The notes under the pieces are model-generated. The model did not search any database. It was not told the DNA's origin and saw only the letters and a list, made by a program, of their open reading frames with translations. A DNA stretch of 64,000 bases from Bin76 sp963665765. Its GTDB lineage: Bacteria; Actinomycetota; Acidimicrobiia; Spongiisociales; ZC4RG35. Below are positions 35,634-43,314 of the stretch, one piece after another. The translations under genes were made by a program, and so were the position numbers. Each line of letters starts with the position of its first letter. Within the stretch, counting starts at the first letter, position 1. The DNA lies in the NCBI GenBank assembly GCA_963665765.1, contig OY762464.1, positions 2,728,001-2,792,000 of the forward strand, read 5' to 3'.

Positions 35634-36010
35634 ATGCGCATCCAAAGAGTCGACTTGTGGAACTTCAAGGCTTTGAGAGGTTCACGATGACTCTTGGGGC
35701 CAACGCCTTCTTGGTGGGGCTCAACAATGCTGGGAAATCAACTCTCATTGAGGCCGCAGGCGTGTGCGCACGCATTCGTTCCGCGGGGATCAGTACGGCT
35801 TGGTGACTGAGAACCTTCGACACTAGTTCAGCTTTGGAGAGTCGGCAGCCAACTTTGACATTTTCCATGCTGGCCACTCTCTACCATCTGCTCGAGGAAA
35901 CACCAATCCTGATGCGTCTCGATACTGGCGTGCGGTTATAAGCACTACTGAGGTTGACCCGCTTCGGTGGACGCGCTATGACTTGGGATTGTTCCCAGGA
36001 GGAGTGTTCA
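35634..36010 (+). pseudogene. OLD/RecF-like AAA ATPase remnant (N-terminal part)
   Basis: From the ATG at 35634 the frame reads MRIQRVDLWNFKALRG and stops. In a shifted frame it continues TMTLGANAFLVGLNNAGKST, LIEAAG, which is the Walker A of SMC/OLD-type ATPases (typically F.AL...LxxGxNNxGKST). Further frame changes give ENLRH, FSFGESAANFDIFHAG and later RYWRAVISTTEVDPLRWTRY. The gene is broken by at least two frameshifts and is cut off at the IS3 transposase. OLD-family nucleases are common phage-defence proteins. Confidence 0.6.
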
Positions 36011-36014
36011 GAGT

Positions 36015-36326
36015 ATGCCGAAGTCAAGACGGCCCTATCCGGCGGAGTTCCGAGCGGAGATGGTTCGCCTGGTCAGGGCGGGTCGCACGCCTGGTGAGTT
36101 GAGCCGGGAGTTCGAGCCCTCAGACCAGACCATCCGCAATTGGGTGAACCAAGCCGATGTAGATGCCGGCCATAGGGAGGGTCTAGCCACCGTCGAACGC
36201 GAGGAGTTGCGCCGGTTGCGCCGGGAGAACCGGATCCTTTGTGAGGAGAAGGAGATCTTGGCAAAAGCAGCGGCCTGGTTCGCAGAGGAGACCGGATCGA
36301 CACCGCGGAGGCGTTTAGGTTCGTGA
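36015..36326 (+). CDS. IS3-family transposase OrfA
   Basis: 103 residues. A helix-turn-helix DNA-binding protein of the IS3 family (YPAEFRAEMVRLVRAGRTPG, EPSDQTIRNWVNQA) followed by a leucine-zipper-like region (LRRLRRENRILCEEKEILAK). It overlaps OrfB as GTGA; the family usually makes an OrfAB fusion by -1 frameshifting. The natural leader of the gene is missing on the left. Confidence 0.88.
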   Translation: MPKSRRPYPAEFRAEMVRLVRAGRTPGELSREFEPSDQTIRNWVNQADVDAGHREGLATVEREELRRLRRENRILCEEKEILAKAAAWFAEETGSTPRRRLGS

Positions 36327-37186
36327 AAGCCAATCAGGCCACTCATTCGGTGCGGCGCGTGTGCGAGTTGTTGGGTGTCTCCCCCAGTGGCTACTACGCG
36401 TCGCTTTCACGTCCTATTTCTGCTCGTGAACGAACCGACCGGATGCTGCGGGATCGGATCGTGGATATCCATCACCGGTCACGGGGCACCTACGGAGCGC
36501 CTCGTATCCACGCCGAACTGAGCTTCGAGGGTGTCTGTGTGGGCCGCAAACGAGTGGCCCGCCTCATGCGCCAGGCCCGTATCCAGGGGGTTCACCGCCG
36601 CCGACGGGTTGTCACTACCAGGACGAATCCCGCCCAGACGGCCGCACCTGACCTAGTTCGAAGAGAGTTCACCGCCGCCGGACCTGACCAAATTTGGGTC
36701 GCAGACATCACTTATGTCCCCACCGGAGCAGGGTTTCTCTACCTAGCCGCGGTGATCGATATCTGGTCAAGGCGGGTAGTGGGATGGTCCATGCGCAACG
36801 ACCTAAGCACACCACTGGTCACCGACGCCTTGGACATGGCCATCGCCCGTCGGCGACCCCACCGGGTGATCCACCACTCGGACAGGGGTAGCCAATACAG
36901 CTCGAAAGCGTTCAAGGCCCGATGCGACCAGGCCGGTATCGTGGTGTCGATAGGACGCCGAGGCGACGCGTTTGACAACGCTGTAGCCGAATCGTTCTTC
37001 GCCACCCTAGAAACCGAACTCCTAGACCGGACCAACTTCGCCACTCGCGACCAGGCCCGCTCCGCCGTCTTCGACTACATCGAAGGCTTCTACAACCCCC
37101 ACCGACGGCACTCCGCCATCGGATACCAATCACCCACCGACTACGAAAGGAGCACCACCACCCCAACTACCCCACAGATTCCCTAA
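36323..37186 (+). CDS. IS3-family transposase OrfB (DDE integrase core)
   Basis: 287 residues from a GTG. The HTH_21-type N-terminus (SVRRVCELLGVSPSGYYASL) is followed by the integrase core: catalytic Asp in WVADITYVPTG, second Asp in HHSDRGSQYSS, and Glu in AVAESFFATLETELL, with the usual C-terminal YNPHRRHSAIGYQSPTDYE. It is intact, so the protein may still be made, although mobility is doubtful with one end missing. Confidence 0.93.
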   Translation: MKANQATHSVRRVCELLGVSPSGYYASLSRPISARERTDRMLRDRIVDIHHRSRGTYGAPRIHAELSFEGVCVGRKRVARLMRQARIQGVHRRRRVVTTRTNPAQTAAPDLVRREFTAAGPDQIWVADITYVPTGAGFLYLAAVIDIWSRRVVGWSMRNDLSTPLVTDALDMAIARRRPHRVIHHSDRGSQYSSKAFKARCDQAGIVVSIGRRGDAFDNAVAESFFATLETELLDRTNFATRDQARSAVFDYIEGFYNPHRRHSAIGYQSPTDYERSTTTPTTPQIP

Positions 37187-37217
37187 CCGAAAAGTGTCCA
37201 CAAAAACGGGGCAACTC

Positions 37218-37266
37218 CATGGTCCCTCCTTTGAACACCAGTCTGGGGTCGTTTGCTCGGGCAAGG
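37218..37266. repeat. 49-bp exact direct repeat, right copy (in abiEii fragment)
   Basis: Identical to 26762-26810. Its left edge coincides with the IS3 right end. Confidence 0.9.
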
Positions 37267-37373
37267 GCAGCGACGATGTGATGTTGGATCCGATCCCGAG
37301 CGTGGTCGAGGGGGATTTGGGGGTTGTTCAATAGAGGAGATCTTCTAGGAGTTGGTGTGGGTGTAGCCAGCAC
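37218..37373 (-). pseudogene. AbiEii-type toxin, N-terminal fragment cut by IS3
   Basis: The minus strand reads LLNNPQIPLDHARDRIQHHI, then VAALARANDPRLVFKGGTM, the N-terminal helix and the first catalytic strand of an AbiEii nucleotidyltransferase. It ends exactly at the IS3 terminus. The C-terminal part occurs 10.4 kb away at 26478-26818, overlapping by 49 identical bases. No AbiEi antitoxin gene is seen next to it. Confidence 0.65.
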
Positions 37374-37554
37374 CAGACCACTCGATATTTGTCGTCCCGA
37401 TAGGCGCCATCCCCGGCGGGTTCTGGATGGTTGCGTGACGGTTTGAGACAGATCCAGTCGGCATCTGCGAGTGCGGGAGGCACATCAAGCAGCGGGCGTT
37501 GGCTGTCTGAGAGTCGCTCTTGCATCCCCCAAACTTTAACCCCCGCGGAAAAAC

Positions 37555-37660
37555 CCTTAACTGACCCGAGATCCTCTGACAGCGACGCCACCGACCTGCC
37601 AGCTGCAAGCAAGTCCGGCACCCTCCGACGAAACTCGGGCGGACATTCGATACGGCAGGA
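37555..37660 (-). pseudogene. Short relic of an IS3-type OrfA
   Basis: The minus strand reads CPPEFRRRVPDLLAAGRSVA, then SLSEDLG, very like the start of IS3-type OrfA proteins, and then loses similarity. There is no start and no partner frame. Low confidence because of its length. Confidence 0.35.
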
Positions 37661-37810
37661 AAACCTTCCTCTCTGGGATGGTCACGCCACCAATTCAAAT
37701 ATCCCAACTCCACGAAAGTGGGGGCACCCCTATAACCCTTGGGAAACACGGGACGGCTCGGACGTGTGTAGGCTTCAATCCCCTCCACCAAGAAAGGAGC
37801 GGCTAAGACC

Positions 37811-37990
37811 ATGGAAGCAATCTTTGCTCACTGGCTGACCGCCCAGGGCTGCCGTCAGCCTAAGACCCGCCGCGCCTGGCGATGGGATTGCACAATTTTG
37901 GAGCCTGCCCTTCCTGGCACCAGCACCGCACGGAAGCCGCCGCCACTGGATGCGCCGACAATCGAGGATGATCCGTCCGTCTTAGACTGA
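37811..37990 (+). CDS. Small hypothetical protein (59 residues)
   Basis: ATG at 37811 with AAAGGAG about 11 bases upstream, ending at TGA 37988-37990, 27 bp before the next gene. The start EAIFAHWLTAQGCRQPKTRR is basic, the middle is Pro-rich and the end acidic (TIEDDPSVLD). It may be the first gene of a two-gene unit with the PD-(D/E)XK-like protein. Not recognised. Confidence 0.4.
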   Translation: MEAIFAHWLTAQGCRQPKTRRAWRWDCTILEPALPGTSTARKPPPLDAPTIEDDPSVLD

Positions 37991-38017
37991 GTCAACTGAT
38001 CAACTGCGGGAGAAGCA

Positions 38018-38893
38018 TTGGAACATGTCAAGCTGACCAAGATTGGGATGCGGAAGAGCCCTTTGAACGAACGGTGGGTCCAGGAGGTGCTCAAGGATGA
38101 CCCGTCGCTTCTCGGCTTTGGAGATCTTGACGTAACAGCCACCGAGCGTCGTCAGCCTCATGGTGGGCGGTTAGACATGTTGCTGGCGGACCCAGAAACT
38201 TCTACACGGTATGAGGTCGAACTGCAGCTTGGTGCTACGGATGAGTCTCACATCATCCGCACGCTGGAATACTGGGACACCGAGAGGCGTCGCTACCCCC
38301 AGTACGAACACATCGCGGTGATCGTGGCTGAGGAGATCACTAGCCGGTTCTTCAACGTCATTAGCTTGTTTAACGGGTTCATACCGATAGTTGCCATCCA
38401 GATGACTGCTTTGCGTCTTGCCGAGGACCAGGTATCTCTTGTGTTTACCAGAGTCTTGGACCATGTTGCGCTCGGTACAGACGAGGAAGACAAAGCAGAA
38501 CCCTCCGACCGGTTCTATTGGGACAAGAGGTCCACAAAAGGCATGATGAAGCTTGTTGACCGGATCCACTCGATGGTGGAGCGTCAGGACCATGGTGTGG
38601 AACTGAAGTACAACAAGCATTACATAGGACTTGTGAATGACGGGTCCGTGAACAACTATGTCACATTGATTCCTCAGAAGAAGAAGCTGATTGTCCGTTT
38701 CCGAATCCCCCGATCGGAAGAAGTCACCGACATGATCGACGCCGCCGGTATTGGCACCCTTGCCTACGACAAAGGGTTTAATAACTATCAGATACTTATC
38801 CCCAACAAGACCGCTTTCGATGAACACACAGACCTGCTCATTGACCTGATCAATATCGCCCAGCCAAACTCAACGAAGCACACTGAGGGTTAG
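38018..38893 (+). CDS. PD-(D/E)XK nuclease-like protein with C-terminal DUF5655-like domain
   Basis: 291 residues from a TTG with GGGAG five to six bases upstream (38008-38012). The N-terminal core has GRLDMLLADPETSTRYEVEL followed by QLGATDESHIIRTLEYWD, a D...ExE/Q arrangement seen in PD-(D/E)XK-fold proteins that occur singly in accessory regions. The catalytic lysine is replaced, so activity is uncertain. The C-terminal third (YIGLVNDGSVNNYVTLIPQK, KKLIVRFRIPRS) is a small alpha/beta domain like DUF5655. Defence-related function is inferred from context only. Confidence 0.65.
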   Translation: MEHVKLTKIGMRKSPLNERWVQEVLKDDPSLLGFGDLDVTATERRQPHGGRLDMLLADPETSTRYEVELQLGATDESHIIRTLEYWDTERRRYPQYEHIAVIVAEEITSRFFNVISLFNGFIPIVAIQMTALRLAEDQVSLVFTRVLDHVALGTDEEDKAEPSDRFYWDKRSTKGMMKLVDRIHSMVERQDHGVELKYNKHYIGLVNDGSVNNYVTLIPQKKKLIVRFRIPRSEEVTDMIDAAGIGTLAYDKGFNNYQILIPNKTAFDEHTDLLIDLINIAQPNSTKHTEG

Positions 38894-39836
38894 TTGGAAA
38901 TCTGCCTCCCGTACATTCGAGGGACGGAGATAGGGCATAGACTGTCCTGGTCTTGAGATATACTGCCAGCTGGTGGTAGTGCCGGCGTGGTAATGATGGT
39001 GCCCCATTACTTCGTGAGCGGGGATTGGGGTGGGTTCTAGATGTCCCATCACTCCATCTCGTCCATACACTACAAAATCGAGATCAAAGTCGTCACTAAA
39101 CCGCTGGGCGGTAGTCTCGTGGACGGCGCCGATGATCAAATCAATATTGGAAATGAAATACGGATCTCGTGCGCCGGCAATAGTGATCGAACGATATCCA
39201 CGCTGGGTGGCACCCTCGATGAGCACTTCATACCGATCACTCTCGCACCATTCACTCCCGGAGATGTTGACCCACCCATCCTGGGCTTGCTCGAATTCAC
39301 TGTTTCCCATCCAGACGTACCCACCGGGCAAGTTCAATCTGGCTGGGTCTGATTCCTCATAAAAGCTTTGGGCGGCGACAGAACGGGGTGAGCAGACGAT
39401 GGAGTGTTTGGGCGAGCCGACCGTGAAATGGTCTTCCCTGATTATTCCCGTCATGGGCTCGGCGGCACCATGGTCTGCCTCAGAACACATGGCACCACAT
39501 TCGAGAATCTGACCCATGTGCCACGCTAGGCCCTTGGGATAGCCTTCCCTAATCGCCAAAGAAGCAAAAATTGCGGCATCGCAGCTTCGGCCAGCGATCA
39601 CGAGATCTGGTTCGAGATCGAGTGCCTCCACTATTTGTTCGACACCCATTAGGCCAACTATGTGAGTCGTTTCTTCGATCGTTTGGATGGAAAGTTGCTC
39701 CTCTGGCCCCAGACTTCTTATCTATGACGTGCGGGTTTAGAGCTAAGTTCATTTCGAAGCTGTCATCAGGGAATCCGAAACCCAGCATGCCCGTAGGGAC
39801 TAGAGTCCGTAGCTCTCGACTTGCCCTGTGGACCAT
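38870..39836 (-). pseudogene. AtuA-family (DUF1446) protein, broken
   Basis: The start RTLVPTGMLGFGFPDDSFEM, NLALNPHVI is the normal N-terminus of the acyclic terpene utilisation (AtuA/DUF1446) family. Right after it a segment is missing and the frame changes; the family resumes with SIQTIEETTHIVGLMGVEQI, PDLVIAGRSCDAAIFASLAI and ECGAM, and later ITIAGARDPYFISNID. The C-terminal part is short. The deletion plus frameshift make it non-functional. Members act on branched acyl-CoA-like substrates; here it is only a relic of island cargo. Its end overlaps the convergent nuclease-like gene by 24 bp. Confidence 0.7.
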
Positions 39837-39930
39837 TTCTCTCCTCTGCCGATCCGCACTCCGTCTTTGGTGTGCCAGTTACTATAGGCGATCTTCGGAA
39901 ATGAGTGGGGAGTAGGGTATCTTCAGCTAG

Positions 39931-40065
39931 CGCCCTGGTGGAGGCGTTCTGGGCTCGTATGCAAGTCGAACTGCTAGACCGCCAACGGTGGAGGACCCGT
40001 ATCGAACTCGCCAACGCTCTTCGAGTACCTTGAGATCTTTCACAACCGCCGCCGGCGCCACGGGT
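39931..40065 (+). pseudogene. C-terminal relic of an IS3-type transposase
   Basis: The plus strand reads ALVEAFWARMQVELLDRQRW, RTRIELANA and, after a one-base shift, FEYLEIFHNRRRRHG, the conserved end of IS3-type OrfB proteins. No other part of that element remains. Confidence 0.6.
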
Positions 40066-40086
40066 GCTGGTTCGGTCTATACGAAG

Positions 40087-41304
40087 TTATCCCAAGGTGG
40101 CGTTGACCAGTTTGAGGCCTTTTTCGAGTCTTTCTCGCCAGTCGGGTTTGGGTCGCCGGATGGCGTTAGTGCAAACCCTGAACAGACAGACAGCCTCTCG
40201 CAGGTCCAGTTCTCTTGGCGTCCAAGAGAAACGTTCTAGGGCTGCTTCCCTCAACGTCGTGTGGTATGTGCCGCTTGCATCGCTTTCGCCCCTGCGTTTG
40301 AAGAGAAACATCCAATTGAGGTGTGCTAGGAAGTTGCCGATGTCGAGTAATGGGTCTCCCGCTCCGGTCTCTTCGAAGTCCACCAATGCAATCCGGCCGT
40401 CTGGGAGGACCAGCATCTGGTCGTCGTAAAAGTCGTTGTGAGCGACAGTTGATGGGTGCCAGGTTTTGATGAAGGGATCTAGTTGTCTGGTGGACTGTGT
40501 GAGAATATCAAGGGTTTGGCGCTCGCCCTTGAGTGCGTTTCTGATCGACCGCTTTGCCCGGTGGTACAGGCCGGGGAGGTTGAAAGGTCGAACCCCGGGC
40601 GACGGTGGGGTGTGCCAAAGGCGTTCCAGTCCTTCCAACAGCAGGGTGGGATCGGGCGTATACCCCTTCCGTATTTGCCTCCTCATGTTCCTGCCCGGTA
40701 TTTCTGATAGCCAGATCGTCGCGCCGTCTTCCCAATGGCCTGCCACCCGAGGCAGAACAAACCCCGACTGATCGGCCAGTTTCCCTGCCTTGAAATAGAC
40801 CGGGACCGCGGTGGGTCGCATCACCCGCGCGTAGAGTTTCACTTTCCCTACCCGGTGGCGCAGGACTGCGCGGCTGCCGGGCCGGTACCTGATCCGTTCC
40901 ACCCGCAAACGCCGACCAGGGAACGCCAGCACATGTCTGCTCACCAGTTGATGAGCCGATTCCGCATCAGCGGCCATCCGGAGGCCTGGCAGGTAGGGGT
41001 CGTCGGGATACCGATACAGTTCGATCGGACTGTATCGCTCAATCCTCAACGTCACATGTTCCGGAGGCAGGTAATCGTCCGGTGACCATTCAACCGTGTA
41101 ACTCACCAGCGCCCGTTTTCCGATGCTTTGGCTGACCAGTCCCAACCGAAGCCGTTTGGGGACGGGGACCTGTGTGCCGAATTGTCGGCGATATCTCTCC
41201 CAGACCCATTCGGTGTCGAACAGTTTCGGCAGATCAGCCAGGCCTCGATCTTCGGGAAAGTGGACTCTCCGTTGGGAGGATGCGTCAGCGACCGGCCCTG
41301 TCAA
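40087..41304 (-). CDS. APH-fold kinase (phosphotransferase family)
   Basis: 405 residues; its ATG overlaps the stop of the repeat-protein gene (ATGA, 41301-41304). The C-lobe has the kinase catalytic loop TVAHNDFYDDQMLVLPDG (HxD replaced by HND with Asp retained), then the metal-binding IALVDFEETGAGDPLLDIGN. The N-lobe has a beta-rich part with RYRPGSRAVLRHRV and LYARVMRPTAVPVYFKAGKL, where a nucleotide-binding Lys could lie. Such enzymes phosphorylate small molecules or proteins. Coupling to an exported-looking, Thr-rich repeat protein is unusual and may mean that protein or its ligand is the substrate; this is inference. Confidence 0.75.
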   Translation of the reverse strand: MTGPVADASSQRRVHFPEDRGLADLPKLFDTEWVWERYRRQFGTQVPVPKRLRLGLVSQSIGKRALVSYTVEWSPDDYLPPEHVTLRIERYSPIELYRYPDDPYLPGLRMAADAESAHQLVSRHVLAFPGRRLRVERIRYRPGSRAVLRHRVGKVKLYARVMRPTAVPVYFKAGKLADQSGFVLPRVAGHWEDGATIWLSEIPGRNMRRQIRKGYTPDPTLLLEGLERLWHTPPSPGVRPFNLPGLYHRAKRSIRNALKGERQTLDILTQSTRQLDPFIKTWHPSTVAHNDFYDDQMLVLPDGRIALVDFEETGAGDPLLDIGNFLAHLNWMFLFKRRGESDASGTYHTTLREAALERFSWTPRELDLREAVCLFRVCTNAIRRPKPDWRERLEKGLKLVNATLG

Positions 41305-42290
41305 TCGCTGTCGGAGTCGTCGGAACCACTGTCAACATCACTATCCACCGAGACAGGCGGCGTGTCTATTCCGTCGCTGTCCGTCGGGGTCGGGGTATCA
41401 ATCCCATCGGAGTCCGTCCCGTCGTTGTCGGTGTATGGGGTGTTGAATCCGTCCTGGTCGGTGAGGGGAGTGTCTATCCCGTCATCGTCGGTCGGTGTGG
41501 GGGTGTCCATCCCATCGTTGTCGGTCAGTGGTGTGTTGAACCCGTCACCGTCCGTCAACGGCGTGTCCACCCCGTCTCCGTCCGTGTAGGGGGTGTCTGT
41601 TCCGTCGTAGTCGGTGTATGGGGTATCCACCCCGTCATCGTCGGTCAGTGGTGTGTTGAACCCGTCGTAGTCCGTGTACGGCGTGTTGAACCCGTCTCCG
41701 TCCGTCAACGGTGTATCAATCCCATCGGAGTCCGTCCCGTCGTTGTCGGTGTATGGGGTGTTGAATCCGTCCTGGTCGGTGAGGGGAGTGTCTATCCCGT
41801 CATCGTCGGTCGGTGTGGGGGTGTCCATCCCATCGTTGTCGGTCAGTGGTGTGTTGAACCCGTCACCGTCCGTCAACGGCGTGTCCACCCCGTCTCCGTC
41901 CGTGTAGGGGGTGTCTGTTCCGTCGTAGTCGGTGTAGGGGGTATCCACCCCGTCATCGTCGGTCAGTGGTGTGTTGAACCCGTCGTAGTCCGTGTACGGC
42001 GTGTCCACCCCGTCATCATCGGTGTAGGGGGTGTCCACCCCGTCGTTGTCTATCCCGTCGTTATCAGTCGGAGTTGGGGTGTCGTCATCGCTGTCATCAT
42101 CGTCACCCGCCTCCAACTCGGCTGTACGCCGGACCAGCACAACTTCCCCGCCGTCTCCACTGACATCTTCTGTCTGAGCCCAACCGATGTCCCTAGTTGT
42201 CCACACCACCAACAACAACAGCCCTCCGACCGCCATGATCGCCATCAACGCCCTCGTAAACCGCCTACCGCGGCCCGTATCATCTTCCAT
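41301..42290 (-). CDS. Acidic decapeptide-repeat protein with N-terminal membrane anchor or signal
   Basis: 329 residues. Residues about 12-32 (ALMAIMAVGGLLLLVVW) are hydrophobic after a basic start, and GWAQ could be a signal-peptidase site. From about residue 60 on, the protein is built of 10-residue units of the form D-x-D-G-[VFTMI]-[DN]-T-P-[YLT]-T, e.g. DDDGVDTPYT, DYDGFNTPLT. The DxDGxD spacing resembles the calcium-binding loops of thrombospondin type-3 and dockerin repeats. The unit is very acidic with regularly placed Thr-Pro. It is probably a surface stalk or calcium-binding polymer; no family recognised. It is the first gene of an operon with the kinase. Confidence 0.7.
   Translation of the reverse strand: MEDDTGRGRRFTRALMAIMAVGGLLLLVVWTTRDIGWAQTEDVSGDGGEVVLVRRTAELEAGDDDDSDDDTPTPTDNDGIDNDGVDTPYTDDDGVDTPYTDYDGFNTPLTDDDGVDTPYTDYDGTDTPYTDGDGVDTPLTDGDGFNTPLTDNDGMDTPTPTDDDGIDTPLTDQDGFNTPYTDNDGTDSDGIDTPLTDGDGFNTPYTDYDGFNTPLTDDDGVDTPYTDYDGTDTPYTDGDGVDTPLTDGDGFNTPLTDNDGMDTPTPTDDDGIDTPLTDQDGFNTPYTDNDGTDSDGIDTPTPTDSDGIDTPPVSVDSDVDSGSDDSDSD
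41396..42004 (-). repeat. 318-bp tandem duplication within the repeat gene
   Basis: 41396-41686 recurs almost unchanged at 41714-42004 (offset 318 bp, 106 codons). I noticed only one base change, in the GTGTATGGGGTATCC/GTGTAGGGGGTATCC stretch. Within it the 30-bp unit encoding the decapeptide recurs in diverged form. Confidence 0.85.
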
Positions 42291-42777
42291 TCCCTGGCCT
42301 AACTACGGCTCTACCTGCTCACCTAATAATAACGCGGGATAGCAGAGGCATGACAAGGGGCTTACTTGGGCACCACCGGCCGGGGGACTCGGGCAAGGCA
42401 GGAGTGCTGTGCTCAAGGGCTGATCATGCTGTGTCGTAGTAGCGTCGTCCGGCGCCGTGCGCATTCGAACCTGAGTGACAGCCACCAGGTGCAGCGTCTA
42501 GGGCGTGTGAACACAACCTAGCTGAATAGGGCAATCTAGCTGGGAATTCTAAATGCCGTCACCTTGCTCTTGCTCATTCGCTTCAACCAGCATTGGATTC
42601 GGTCATGGCTATTCTGTCGGGGCCGTGCATGGTTCGAGGAGGCATGTACATCGGGGTTGCCCCTCCTCTTGGCTTAGGGGGTTGCCGCTCAAAGCCGCTA
42701 GGTGTGCGGGGTGCTACATTCCTCTGATCTGGGCTTTAAGCATCATCTGAAACATCGGGAAACTGTATGAAAGGTCG
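42291..42777. other. Gene-free stretch at the right end of the island
   Basis: 487 bp between the repeat-protein gene and the tRNA. It should hold the promoter of the repeat-protein operon. No recombinase gene or RNA gene is seen. Confidence 0.5.
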
Positions 42778-42833
42778 GTGCCGGGAGCGGGATTCGAACC
42801 CGCACGGAGTTGCCCCCAATGGATTTTGAGTCC
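42778..42833 (-). repeat. Right attachment-site repeat within tRNA-Leu(CAA)
   Basis: 54 of 56 bases match 26221-26276 in direct orientation. The intact tRNA is kept at this end. Confidence 0.85.
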
Positions 42834-42863
42834 ATCGCGTCTGCCAGATTTCGCCATCCCGGC
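42779..42863 (-). tRNA. trnL: tRNA-Leu (CAA), island integration site
   Basis: 85 nt with complete acceptor stem GCCGGGA/TCCCGGC, anticodon loop CTCAAAA (CAA), a long variable arm as in all Leu tRNAs, T arm CGGGTTCGAATCCCG-like, and discriminator A at 42779. CCA is not encoded. Its 3' end faces the island, and bases 42778-42833 are the right attachment repeat matching 26221-26276. Confidence 0.95.
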
Positions 42864-43014
42864 CGGTTTTGTCTGATTCTAGGACGCAAGACCTACCATC
42901 TGTCCTCTGGTTGGGCGCCGCGGCTTTCCCGATCCCACCGGCCAGGCGCTTTCCTGTCGGCCCGGCCCGACGCGCGCGGCAGGAGGAGCGAAACTTCCGA
43001 TATCCTCAATCGCA

Positions 43015-43314
43015 ATGCGAAAACGTCGTCTCTCCAAGCAAATCTTCATCGTCAACGAGCAATTGCTCCGACTCCGGCAGGAGGGGGATCAGGTGTCCGC
43101 CGAGTTGGATTACCACCGGGCGCTGGCCGACGATGCGGTTCGGGACGCGGCGGTATATGAGTCGTCGCTTCACAGAGATGCGGCGGATCGCGCTTTGGCC
43201 GATGTCGATCGATTTGAAAGAGCGCTGCGGAACATCGACTATCGGGGGGAGGCGTTGTTGGCCAAGCGGGATCGGCTTTTGGATCGTATGAACTCCTACG
43301 AGGACCTCTACTGA
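43015..43314 (+). CDS. Small coiled-coil protein upstream of polA
   Basis: 99 residues, almost entirely predicted helix with heptad-like spacing (KQIFIVNEQLLRLRQEGDQV, ADRALADVDRFERALRNIDY). It is highly charged, with no membrane segment. Its stop shares a base with the polA ATG (TGATG), so the two are coupled. I do not recognise the family; a structural or partner role with DNA polymerase I is a guess from context. Confidence 0.7.
   Translation: MRKRRLSKQIFIVNEQLLRLRQEGDQVSAELDYHRALADDAVRDAAVYESSLHRDAADRALADVDRFERALRNIDYRGEALLAKRDRLLDRMNSYEDLY

Larger units (their letters stand above)
36011..37218 (+). mobile_element. IS3-family insertion sequence, left end missing
   Basis: Two overlapping transposase frames (36015-36326, 36323-37186) are followed by a terminal sequence ending TGTCCACAAAAACGGGGCAA at 37194-37213 and CTCCA to 37218. 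The matching inverted end is not found left of orfA; ATPase-remnant sequence runs right up to the orfA start. The right end abuts the AbiEii fragment, so the element inserted there and later lost its left end by deletion. Confidence 0.75.

Noticed and set aside
41396..42004. Regular repeats that could suggest a CRISPR array
   Set aside because: The units are in-frame coding repeats with no unique spacers of constant length, and no cas genes are nearby.
41172..42302. A 376-codon plus-strand frame opposite the repeat protein
   Set aside because: It exists because the 30-bp repeat keeps the antisense frame open. Its Val/Gly-rich product has no signal or domain, and the minus-strand frame has the membrane segment and is coupled to the kinase.
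26163..42777. An integrase for the tRNA-Leu island
   Set aside because: None of the island genes has the R...HxxR...Y pattern of tyrosine recombinases or a serine recombinase start; only IS3 DDE transposases are present.
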